DNA of 34,512 nucleotides, from assembly GCF_000003605.2 (NCBI RefSeq), contig NW_003124901.1, positions 48,416 through 82,927 on the forward strand. Reading direction: 5' to 3'. This stretch comes from Saccoglossus kowalevskii. Its lineage: Eukaryota > Hemichordata > Enteropneusta > Harrimaniidae. Shown piece after piece: positions 1-9,400 of this stretch. The position numbers and the translations under genes are program-made. Each line of letters opens with the position of its first letter. Within the stretch, counting starts at the first letter, position 1. The notes under the pieces are model-generated. The model searched no databases and was not told the DNA's origin. It was given only the letters and a program-made list of their open reading frames with translations.

Positions 1-63
1 TCAAACTCCACATCATCATCTCTGACCCACTTTCCTGTCCTATGATCTTTTATCCAACCATCA
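1..63 (-). CDS. SCNM1: SCNM1 coding exon 7 (partial), C-terminal W motif
   Basis: It encodes the conserved SCNM1 tail DGWIKDHRTGKWVRDDD then VEF, followed in the family by an acidic D-S-D-E-E end that would lie outside the window. The acceptor is tattttacag. The frame joins exon 6 through a split Ser codon. Confidence 0.9.
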
Positions 64-3000
64 CTGTAAAATAAATTAGACAGGTGTTAATGTTCTACCA
101 CTCAGTAGTCCTTCCCAGAAAGACACATTTGGCTTCTAGGCTATAATTATTTTTTAAAACATTGGCTCATTGTTCAACAGAAAATCATGCTGCAGAACAA
201 ATGCATCACTATCCATAGTAACTTGAAAATAAACGTGTGGGGCCTTGAAACATTTTCGAAGTGCATTATACGAAGACCAGCTCATAGCATCAATTATGAC
301 ATAATAATAGTTATGCAGATTTTAAAGGAAAAAATAATCTATTGCAGCCAATTATTATTTTTCTTGCAATTCCATAAGTCAGCAAAACAAGGTGCATTTC
401 ATGATGTAGAACCCCAAACATGTCAATAGAAAATGTTTGAAAGAAATGTTATCATCACCAAATCTAATACTGAGAATTCAGGGCCAAAATTAACACAGAC
501 TGACCTTTTCATTTTCACATAGTATTGCACTTCAGCTTGTCTTCTCTTTTTCTCTTGACTGTCTTCAGTCAAAGTATCTTTCAATTGACATTCACCTTTC
601 TCTAAAGAGTCTCTGCTACAAGATTGTGACTGTTCTTCCATGGACATTGCTGAGGAAGCACAAGGCACTTCAAGGAATGCCACTGTGTCATTATTAGTAT
701 ATGATGTTGGTGGTAGTGTTGGTGGAGGTGGCGGTGGTAGTAGTGTAGACATTACTAATATAGAACTATCCTGTTCAGATGGTAATATATTCTTTGCCGC
801 ACTCAGGTCTGTCAATTTGTTTTTTTGATCACTTGCACTCATTGCATGTTTTTCACTTGATGTAGATGTGTTTTGGGTTGCATTTCGGAGTCTTTTTGGC
901 ACATAAGCTCCTGGGGCTCCACCAAAAGTTTGGCCACTTGTATTTGGTTGGAAAAACAATTTTTTCTCAGATCCTGAACTTTGGGCTTCATCTCTATCAA
1001 GTAAAAAGAAAACATCTAATTCCGATAATCAAGTGTTATTGTTAAACAATTTTAATGGAAAATATGTAATTATGCACATAATGCAGTTTTTGGTAATTTT
1101 TGTCTCTGTCAAATATTTTACTAGCACCATCTACTGCAATTTTTTTCAATCTTAATAATTGCACCAAACATTGCATTACAGCATCTAAAGCTACCATATT
1201 GTCTCTATTGGAATAGCTTGTGCCTTTGTGTGAAGGCAATTATTGTTAAATTGAGACATTTCTCCGGAGTAAGTATAGCGAAAATGACAAAAGTAATAAC
1301 AGTGGTCAGATTGAGTCATATTTTAATGATCCAGCATATTATAAATAAAAATTTTAGTTTACATGCATTTTTATTGGAGATTTGATTCTATTAAATCAAA
1401 TAATGTGAACCAATAAACTTTCTGCCTCAAAAGCACCATTCAAATTCTCACTGCTACCAACATTTTCTATTTTACTAGATTCTGAATATTCATGGAAACA
1501 AAGTTACCACAGCATGAATATTGCAAAGAGTGTGTGTTGATTTGTTCTGCTGTAAATGATCTATACTGACTAACCTTGATGGTTTTGACCGTCCTAACTT
1601 GACACAGCTATTATATGGTGCAGCTTTCAGCAAAGTTTTCTGTGCTGCTTTCTGTGCTTCTACAATAAGGGGAGCAGTCTGCTTGTCACTGCTCGAATCA
1701 GATTTATTCTGCAACGTATAAAACTATGTATTAGTACAGGTACACTGGCAACAAGTCTAGTTAAGAAATTGGTTCTAACAAATCATTACTGGTACTGGTA
1801 ATAGTGCTAGTATTTTAACAGTCATATTAAAATATACAACTGTATTAGTATAATTTGTTTCGTGGTTATTTTGAAGTGGTTTACATTAAATTTGAAAAGG
1901 TTACCAAATAAATGAATATATGCAACATGGACGTATGAATGGTGATTAGAATGTTTTAAAATGTCCTCTGAAATCTGTATACTGTTAAAATGTTCACTGC
2001 CATTTCTTGGAAGGAATAAAATTTGCTAAAGTCTGTAAAACCACTATCAATCTCTTTTATAAAACTGCAATATCTGTGATCATTGCCAGTCATGTTTGTT
2101 TGCACTTTGTCTTCCACTGTTGGTAAATAACATCACTCACTTGCATTATACGTATGTATGTTTGTGTTCAAACATAGTTCACTGTGTTCAACTGTAGAAC
2201 GCTTTTCTTTTGTATGAAATCTGACTATTTTAAATCTAAATTCATAAATCCTATTTGAAAACGGTTTTATTCACTTTACTGCAGTCTTGTGAAAATGTGT
2301 CTAGGCATTAAAGTCAAGATAAACGCCACAAAATATTCAGACATATTGCAAGAGAAACTGATGGGGAGATGTTCATTTATTTTGGGGCTCACTGTGAAAC
2401 ATTTTGTGATTATCCAAGAAATGCAAAATTTGTATAAACATTTGTTGGATGAAATTGAAGTTGTTTACAGTAATTACTATATTATATTACTTGACTTTTG
2501 CTGTTTTCCCTTTTCAGATATTCACGTTGCACCCGTTTCAGTTGAAGATCAGCTATTTCTTGCTGTTTGTGATACTGCCTCTGCAAATCTATGAGAACAG
2601 ACAACAAGTAATTGCATTACATAGTACATTGAGTTACTAAGAAATTAATATATAAAGTTTCAACATAAACAGTCAGAGCATGTCAGAAATATTGCTCTAG
2701 AACCGTATTCCTTAATACAAAATGCTTGCCAGTTAGCCATTTTGAAAATGATCTCAAAAACAAAATAATGTAGAACTAGGTCCCATAATGACCAATGTAT
2801 GTACAAAATCAAGCCATGCCATCCAGTTCCAGAATAGTAGAAATCGGTCAAGACATGGCTGAGATATAGTTCTGGAACAACTTTCAATAAAACAAAATGG
2901 CCACAAATGATGTGCATAAAGATTCCATAATGTCCAATGCATGTACCATGTTTGAATGAAATACATCTATACATAACCAAGATACAGTTTTTAAAATGAC

Positions 3001-5223
3001 AGGAAACACTTGAATTTGATGAATTTTTAGTACAAAAATGGCTACCATTCAGCCATCTTAGCAAACAGATAGATGTACATATGTTGCCCAAGATGTGAGA
3101 TGTATGTTTGAAGTTTGAACGTGATCAGACGAGGCGCATTCACAACACAGATCGGCACGGACACACGCACAGAGGTCAATCCATTTTCTTACTTCATTAA
3201 ACCAGCAAAACACATTTTCTATAAAACATGCCCTCTAGTGACAGAGTTTTTTTATGACGTAAATGGGACACGAGTATCATTCAAAAAGTAATTAGCATTT
3301 TGATCTGTAGTGGCCCATCAATGAAGTTTATGTTTTTGAGATAATTTACTATATTCTAGATTATTAAATTAATAAGTCCAAGATGAACACATTTAGACAC
3401 TGGTAGATATCAATTATATTTGGTTTAAAAGTCTGTGAGAGGAACAAGTCTGAAATGAGACTTCCATGACCAAAAAACAAATGTCAATTTGGCATACAGA
3501 GCTTAAACTTCACTGAGGCATCAAAGGCAATTGCCTAGATGCCCAATGTGTTTGCCTTGGTGTCCTTTGATATACCCCATGTTGGTGCTAGGGCCATTTT
3601 ATTAATTTCGGCCTTGAAAATGTGTGCCCTCTCAACTCGAAGTCCTAGTTCTGAATATGTCATATAATACAGGTAGTTTAATAATTTGAAAGAAGCTTAC
3701 TTGCTGCATGTTTTTTGCCCTTTCTGTGTACTATCAGGATATCCAGCGTGTCAAATACAGGTCTATGATAACACACAGTGCATGCATATCTAAATAAAAG
3801 AATGGAAACAATTATGAAATATGTGATATACATGTACCAGTAATGTTAGTACCATGTCTGTCTTGAATTGGCCAATGAACCTTGCAGAAATAAAACTAAT
3901 CATGCCTGCACATTACCTCAAGGTACCCATGTACTATATTTGATCAAAATCTGGTCAAAGTTTTTGAAACTTTGCTTAAACTGGCTACAATCAATGAGTA
4001 AATAATTATGCAAATTAGCTACATAATATGCATGGACATGTCCCAAGAAATTTTGCTTATACAGACAAACATACGGACACACAAAACTTATTATAAAAAT
4101 ATTTCTGTAAACTGAACACCTGTTTGAAGAGAACTATTCTCAGTCCATTGCATGTTCAGTTCAAAAATGTTTTATGGTTTGAAAAGCCATAAACTGAACA
4201 CCCCTTTGAATAGAAGGATTCTTTCTTTTTTTTCAGTTCCTTGTGTGTTCACTTTAATAATGATTTAAGTGTACTCGCCTCCCACTTGCCATTAATGTGG
4301 CTTCATCATCTGGTACATCATAGGCAAGCAATTCTGCAACACGTCTTTTCTGTAATGCACAAGAAAAAAGTTGAGACTTTAGAAGCAGCTATTCAATTGA
4401 AAATAACGTTTGTTTGTGATCTCTCCACAGACAAACTTTTGTGATATTCCACAGTTATTTTATAGTCAGTTTTCAATGAACATGTACAGCTTCCATGGCG
4501 TTGGAGGAAACAGGTTGTGGAGCTTGATATTATACACTGCCATTTTGAATATTACGCTGATAAATAATTATTTTACGAGTGAAAATACTCATCACTCCTC
4601 CCAAACATGACCAGAAATCTTCTAAAACCACTATGGGCAGAAATTTAGAGTTGTGGTTATTATAATTAAGTTAATGTTGCTGCTATGTGCTGGGGTAATA
4701 GTGACTGGCAAAAGTTTATTCACCTTTACATTTGTTTGCTGCCCTCAAATTTGACTTTGGAAATCTTGATACATGATTAATTATTTTAAATTGGACAAAC
4801 AGACTCCAAGTTATCATAATTATAGTTGTAAATTGCTGATAAAGGTTCTGGATTTCTCTCAGGTGTTGACTGTATGCCGATTCGGCAAAAATAAAAAATA
4901 TTTATAATAAGATGAAGATAATGCGTTTGTTGCGCTGAGAGTATCTGTTTTGGCTCGACTTCCGCTGGTTATGTACAGCGCAGACATTTCCGGAATATTA
5001 TCGTTCTCCCAACATAACAGCCAATCGAATCGTTGGGTCTGACCACAGTTTCGGGACTATGTCCTGACTTTCCAACAAAAAATATACATGTACTACTAAA
5101 TTATAGTTTTTGACAGCCGGGGCCGATTCGAGCGCCTGTCTGTCGCCCTTCGAGTGCCACCAAAACACTTACTTTCAAGATATTCAGAGCACTGAAATCA
5201 TTTCCTTCTCGTTTGAATGACAT
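1..5223 (-). CDS. SCNM1: SCNM1 (sodium channel modifier 1) ortholog, 7 coding exons, 3' end outside window
   Basis: This is a nuclear zinc-finger spliceosome protein, known from work on vertebrates as a modifier of weak 5' splice site use and a component linked to the minor spliceosome. The exons are 5223-5173, 4349-4279, 3789-3701, 2588-2491, 1708-1575, 993-505 and 63-1, and all phases join without a stop, giving 331 residues before the window ends. Hallmarks are the N-terminus MSFKREGNDFSALNILK, a C-x2-C-x14-H-x5-H finger (YACTVC to KKH), a Gln/Lys/Arg-rich helix, the APYNSC motif, and the C-terminal block DGWIKDHRTGKWVRDDD followed by VEF. The order matches vertebrate SCNM1 as I remember it (about 230 aa). 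It is longer here because exon 6 carries a low-complexity, proline-rich expansion. About ten C-terminal residues should lie beyond position 1. It is divergent with CNOT4. Confidence 0.93.
64..504 (-). other. SCNM1 intron 6
   Basis: The intron has a gtcagt donor and a ttttacag acceptor. No other feature was recognised in it. Confidence 0.8.
505..993 (-). CDS. SCNM1: SCNM1 coding exon 6, low-complexity region
   Basis: This is a large exon of 162 whole codons. It has FGGAPGAYVPKRLRN near its start, a Ser/Thr-rich stretch, a run of six prolines (PPPPPPTLPP), an acidic segment, and KKRRQAEVQYYVKMK at the end, which matches the RRRALDHYLTLR helix before the C-terminal motif in vertebrates. The middle is probably disordered. 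The donor is gtcagt, a weak form. Confidence 0.88.
994..1574 (-). other. SCNM1 intron 5
   Basis: The intron has a gttagt donor and a ttgatag acceptor. It holds a 65-codon open frame on the minus strand with no family features, which I do not regard as a gene. Confidence 0.8.
1575..1708 (-). CDS. SCNM1: SCNM1 coding exon 5, APYNSC motif
   Basis: It encodes NKSDSSSDKQTAPLIVEAQK and then AAQKTLLKAAPYNSCVK. The APYNSC motif corresponds to APHYNSC of the vertebrate protein. The acceptor is tacgttgcag and the donor is gttagt, leaving phase 2, which joins exon 6 to restore an Arg codon. Confidence 0.9.
1709..2490 (-). other. SCNM1 intron 4
   Basis: The intron runs from a gtaata donor to a gttgcag acceptor and is AT-rich. 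No gene or repeat was recognised. Confidence 0.75.
2491..2588 (-). CDS. SCNM1: SCNM1 coding exon 4, charged helix
   Basis: It encodes 32 whole codons beginning LQRQYHKQQEIADLQLKR, a polar predicted helix after the finger, in the place of the lysine-rich segment of vertebrate SCNM1. The acceptor is gttctcatag. The donor gtaata is weaker than consensus. Phases join on both sides (1 in, 0 out). Confidence 0.85.
2655..3200 (-). repeat. Family-2 core-tandem-repeat element, old copy, minus orientation
   Basis: Read on the minus strand, this stretch has the same units as the element at 28495-29392: a CCGTG/GCGTGTGTCCG-rich head near 3120-3190, then units with TTCAAACATGGTACATGCAT and CAAAATGGCTAACTGGCAAG. 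It is degenerate, and neither a clean head hairpin nor a tail was found. It lies in SCNM1 intron 3. Confidence 0.65.
3701..3789 (-). CDS. SCNM1: SCNM1 coding exon 3, zinc finger
   Basis: It encodes the matrin/U1-type C2H2 finger: YACTVC, then HRPVFDTLDILIVH, then RKGKKHAA. The ligand spacing is C-x2-C-x14-H-x5-H. The HRPV.DTL signature is diagnostic of SCNM1. The acceptor is tttatttag and the donor gtaagc, leaving phase 1. Confidence 0.93.
3790..4278 (-). other. SCNM1 intron 2, GC-AG type
   Basis: The intron begins gcgagt and ends tttatttag. The GC donor is forced by the protein alignment and by phase on both sides. The region 3880-4080 has a vaguely repeat-like stretch (ACATACGGACACAC, with TGCATAATTA on the minus strand) that I could not classify. 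Confidence 0.8.
4279..4349 (-). CDS. SCNM1: SCNM1 coding exon 2
   Basis: It encodes KRRVAELLAYDVPDDEATLM then ASG, matching the KRRV..LL..Y.P.DEA block of SCNM1. The acceptor is attacag. To keep the frame into exon 3 it must end in phase 2 at AG followed by gcgagt, so the next intron is of the GC-AG class. No GT donor nearby gives the right phase. Confidence 0.9.
4350..5172 (-). other. SCNM1 intron 1
   Basis: The 5' half (about 4910-5172) is less AT-rich and carries CCAATC at 5021-5026, TTTCCGGAA near 4988 and an 11-bp GCCGATTCGGC palindrome near 4877. These could be promoter-proximal elements within the intron. Confidence 0.6.
5173..5223 (-). CDS. SCNM1: SCNM1 coding exon 1
   Basis: It encodes the start Met and 17 residues, MSFKREGNDFSALNILK, nearly the canonical SCNM1 N-terminus. 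It ends in phase 0 at a strong donor, gtaagt. The start is chosen because it is the family start and lies just inside the promoter segment. Confidence 0.93.
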
Positions 5224-5400
5224 GGCCGTTACATCGCAGAAAAAATATAATTAACGAGAAATGACACAATACAAAGTTGCGATTTTCCACAGAAGTTACA
5301 AAGCTCAACAATAACTCAGAAGCGGACCTAGTTTGGCAGCCACCATTTTTTGAGGTCCCATGATTCTTCTGTTTGGGGGATGACGAACATCCGGGTGCTG

Positions 5401-5418
5401 TGCGCAGACAGATGCGCA
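5401..5418. promoter_or_regulatory. Paired TGCGCA half-sites (NRF1-like)
   Basis: TGCGCA occurs at 5401-5406 and 5413-5418. NRF1 sites consist of two GCGCA half-sites, normally adjacent; the spacing here is looser, so binding is only plausible. Confidence 0.45.
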
Positions 5419-5419
5419 A

Positions 5420-5427
5420 TGACGTCA
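5420..5427. promoter_or_regulatory. CRE palindrome TGACGTCA
   Basis: This is a perfect eight-base CREB/ATF site two bases after the second TGCGCA half-site, in the promoter segment shared by the two genes. Confidence 0.6.
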
Positions 5428-5429
5428 TC

Positions 5430-5460
5430 CTTCACTGTATTGGAAAACCAAATTACGGAG
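5430..5460 (+). other. CNOT4: CNOT4 non-coding leader exon (3' boundary firm, 5' boundary unknown)
   Basis: The sequence AATTACGGAG followed by gtaagt at 5461 is a near-perfect splice donor with no coding role, placed just downstream of the CRE. The first coding exon has an acceptor directly before its ATG. A spliced 5' leader is the simplest reading; the 5' end given is only approximate. Confidence 0.6.
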
Positions 5461-6361
5461 GTAAGTGAACATTGCGTGAAATTTTTACGATTTTAACCAA
5501 ATTGCGGATATTTAAGGGGGTCTATAGGTTGAAGTTGGCTGGTTCAAATATTCTAGTTTGATCAATTTAAAAGATTCCGTAGATTTGGGCACTCATCGCA
5601 CCAAACGGGGCTGGTGAAAATTGTTAGGTCAAAAATAAATTGGTCTTAAAGCTATAGCTTTGTGATCAGCTCAGAACTAGTGTCCGTGCAACCTCCACGA
5701 ACGCCCCATAGCGCTGCTCAGAAGAAATATGTTCAAGTCTGAAAGGCCGTTGGTGAATCGTTATTTAATGCAGCAAACGCCGTGCTTATATCGATCATTG
5801 TGCTATGCAAAATGGTGCTATCTGCGTCAAGAGAGAGTGAATCTCATAAAACTGATACTCGTCAGCCATGTTTTTATCATGTCTCCAACATACTTGGCAA
5901 ATATTTTGGCCATATTTTTGTCAATCGATGACAGTGAAGCAGATCTAAGACGAGCAGGTGTATTTTGGTGGGTCTATATATTATTCCTGTGTATGACAAC
6001 TGTCCTTTTATATATCTTGTTGTCAGTTGCGCACTGGAATTATTTGTTGAGAACATAATGTGGGAGTGGCCTATGTTATGTATACACACAGAAACATTTG
6101 CCAATAAATAGTATATATATAATAATTATTTTCTACACTAATAATGATGAATTTCTGGAATGGAATAATATCTGTGTTGTATTATTTTAAATAATAAGCA
6201 ATTACTGACTTCATTCATGGCAGACACCATTTGATCATTAGTGTGTATTTGTTTACAGGCCTATTACGAACAAGATAACTTTTTCACGAGATAATCAAAA
6301 CAAAACTTATCAAACATAGACCAGGATTTATATAAAACCAGTAGTCCAAACTTCTCACTAG
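5461..6361 (+). other. CNOT4 leader intron
   Basis: It runs from gtaagt to CTTCTCACTAG. A second AG five bases on (TACAG, ending at 6366) could also serve. It contains a 109-codon open frame (5729-6058) with two hydrophobic segments that I could not assign. Confidence 0.55.
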
Positions 6362-6371
6362 TACAGACACA

Positions 6372-6407
6372 ATGGCAAATAACAATAACCATGAAGATCC
6401 AATGGAG
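6372..6407 (+). CDS. CNOT4: CNOT4 coding exon 1
   Basis: It encodes MANNNNHEDPME, equivalent to the short variable N-terminus (ending in EDPVE) of vertebrate CNOT4. The ATG is five or ten bases from the acceptor. The donor is gtaggt, phase 0. Confidence 0.9.
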
Positions 6408-9400
6408 GTAGGTGTTCTCATAAAATATACATTTTTTATGATATTGTCAATGTGAATTGTTAGAACAGATGTTATTGTGAAGTTTGGTTGTTCAGAGTGG
6501 TTTCATTCTTGCACTCTGGTTGATGTTTTTGGGTTTTTTCCTGTCTCTTGACAAGCTGTTTGTAGTTTGTTGATGACTTTAGCCTTGTTATTCTGAAGTC
6601 TCAAGGTCAGTGACAGGTTAAGGTCAGGTAATTGGAAACATACTGTGTTTAGCTTTGACTTTGAGATCCATGTAATCTGTTGGTGTGCATTTGTGTGGTG
6701 CATGTATACCAGTATATTACAAGCTAGTTTCTTTGTCAAGAATTGACAATTTCAACCTGTCAAATTTCCCAGAATATTATTTTGTCAATTTTTGACATGT
6801 TAGCTGCTGATATATTATTGCATGCCACATACATGCACCAAACGGGGGCTTGTGAAAATTATACTTCTATAAAGTAGCAGTATTCATATTTTATGACTAG
6901 TTTATTGGTTTATGTGCCTTCATATATTGAATGCATTATAATTCTATGTCATATTGCTTATGTTCGATATCATCATATGTGCCATAGAATGTAGACTTAT
7001 TGCTTTAGAGTGCGTCACAACAATCCATATGCTACATTGAATTGTTCCTTTTTCATTGTTAGTCATGAATAAAGAAATAGTATTGCTATTTAGGTAGTTA
7101 CATAGAGACGTAACATAGAGATTTATAGTTTTTTTTTTGTTTGAACGCTACTCTAATACAGCCATCTGTAATTGTATTGATTGTGTGAGAAACTGAAGAG
7201 TTTGACAAAGCTGTAATTGTATTGTAGCCATATCCAACCAACTCAAAATTGGCTGAAACGAGGGTGTTACATACATGCAGCACTTAGGCATTGCAATATG
7301 AATATAAACTGAATTACGTGGATACAGGAACAAGATCGCTATAGTAGGGCAAGAGATCAATTGTGCATTTCAGAGTACATGCATGTCACAAAATTTTCAA
7401 ACTTGCTTGAGCAGTACTCTGATGATGATTACTAGAATAGTTCTCTGCCTACTACTACTTCTTGGCAAATACTGTGGAATACTTTATTTTCGCTGGAATT
7501 AATTTTCGCTGAAAAGGCTTTTTGGGCGTTTTTGCTTGGAATTCATTTTCACTGATTTTTTCATGAGTTTAATGTGAAATATAGAAAAAAAAGTATATTC
7601 ACTGGATTTTATTTTCACGGAATCATCCCTTCAGCGAAAATAGCGAAAATAAATTCCAAGCGAAAATAAAGTATTCTACAGTAAATGTTTGAAGCACCCA
7701 AAAGGTCTGAAAATGTTTGCTCTGTACAATTAATTTTTATGCAGGAGCTAGTAATTGTGTTTGTCACAAACCAATTTCAAACAAGCTTAATACAGGGATC
7801 TCTCCATGCTGGGTGGTGTTGATCAGCTCTTACCGACACTCATAATTAGCGACCACCACTGAAACACTTCCGACCAAGACAATTGTTCTATTGTTATTAT
7901 AATTACATGTATGCACTGACTGACACACATCCTGCCAGTCGAGGATTAGAATTTGTAAACAATGGACCTCGTGGCATGATGTGGTACTCGCTTATAAACA
8001 ATACACTTGTTGATTTTTAGCACCTAATTGTTTGCAAGTAAACATTTTCTGATAATAGAATTTTTTTTATTCAAGGCTAAATTTCTGTCAAAATCACTCC
8101 CACTCTCATATATCATGGTCAAAACAGAGGTCATAATCTGTTTAATCTACTCGAGAAAAATGTGTTTATTGCGCGAGTGGGTAAAACACATTTGAACTGT
8201 TATCATGAATGTCAACACTCTTCTCATCACCATCATGTAGTTCTATTCTCACAATGCAACCTTTACGATCATTAGAAAAAATTCAGGTTCTACCGACATT
8301 ATTAATCTGATTGGTTAAAGGCCCAGGTATACTATAAATACGCTCTTGAACAATAGAAAATTTTTTCCTTGCTTGTCACATTGTAGTGAACAGCTCCAGC
8401 CAAACTCCTGTAAAAACGCGTTTTCTCGAACTTACAGGTCGATTATGTCGTGCCAAAGTGGATGCATGTGACTATGAATATCACAGCAGTGACTGTGTGT
8501 AGTATTTATGACAATAAATAGTGTACGAACTGAGATTTTGACGGATAAAAGTCAAAAACACGAACTGAGGAAAGGGATGCGCTACTAATCTTGAATAGCT
8601 AACTACTGTCAATCAAAGTCACATGATGTTGGACCGCTGAAACAGGATGCGTCATAGGCTATACAAGTGATTAACAACACTCATTAGCATAGCCACATCT
8701 CCAATTCACACTTGCCCGGGGCAAGTAAATTGGGCCTTTAATGGCATTGTCAGTGTTCTCCCCAGGAATTTAAACCACTGTGGTGATCTAATTTGCATAT
8801 CATTTACATAATATTAAATAATAGAAATTGACCAAAGCATATTTACACCCACACAATAAACATATACTTTCAAAAACAAAGTGGCAGATATGTATTTGCT
8901 TCACACAATGTTTTGTAATATTAATGAGCTCTGTCACAGTGCAAATATGTTTTTTTTTTAATTCAAAATTTAGAAGAGTTTGAATTTAAAAATGAAACAT
9001 TCTTGAAATGCAAATGCTGCAGACTAAAAAGAAACAAATAAATTGTAAAAGGTTAAATGAAACTCATTTGAAACGTTTCAGCCAGGATTATGTTCACGAC
9101 TTTCATGATCTTATTTATTACAAAATTCTTCAAAAAAAATCGACCACGTAATTATTTGGCAGATTACTGGTTATTATTCCGACCATCACCTTCTACAACG
9201 TTTACATTTACAGTATTAATGAAGGAACAAATAACACTTCCAAATGATCATCAAAGTTACGACGTGACATAACTTACTTTGTGATTTTATACACCAGTTA
9301 TACCAATAATTCCTCTTACTCAGTCATGATGCCATGTCAAATAAAAAAAAACATATTATTTGAACTAGTTTTATCGGGAGAAATTATTTTTGCTCACTCG

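Larger units (their letters stand above)
5224..5460. promoter_or_regulatory. Shared bidirectional SCNM1/CNOT4 promoter segment
   Basis: Only 237 bp separate the SCNM1 start codon from the donor that ends the presumed CNOT4 leader exon, so both transcripts must start in or next to this piece. It contains GCCACCATTTTTT (near 5338, similar to a YY1 site), two TGCGCA half-sites and a CRE. It is richer in CpG than the flanking introns. Start sites are not mapped; this is inferred from gene layout and motifs. Confidence 0.75.

Noticed and set aside
640-828. Plus-strand open frame with a glycine run
   Set aside because: It is the complement of the proline run in SCNM1 exon 6.
2660-3091. 143-codon minus-strand open frame
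   Set aside because: It lies wholly in a family-2 repeat copy and has no protein family features.
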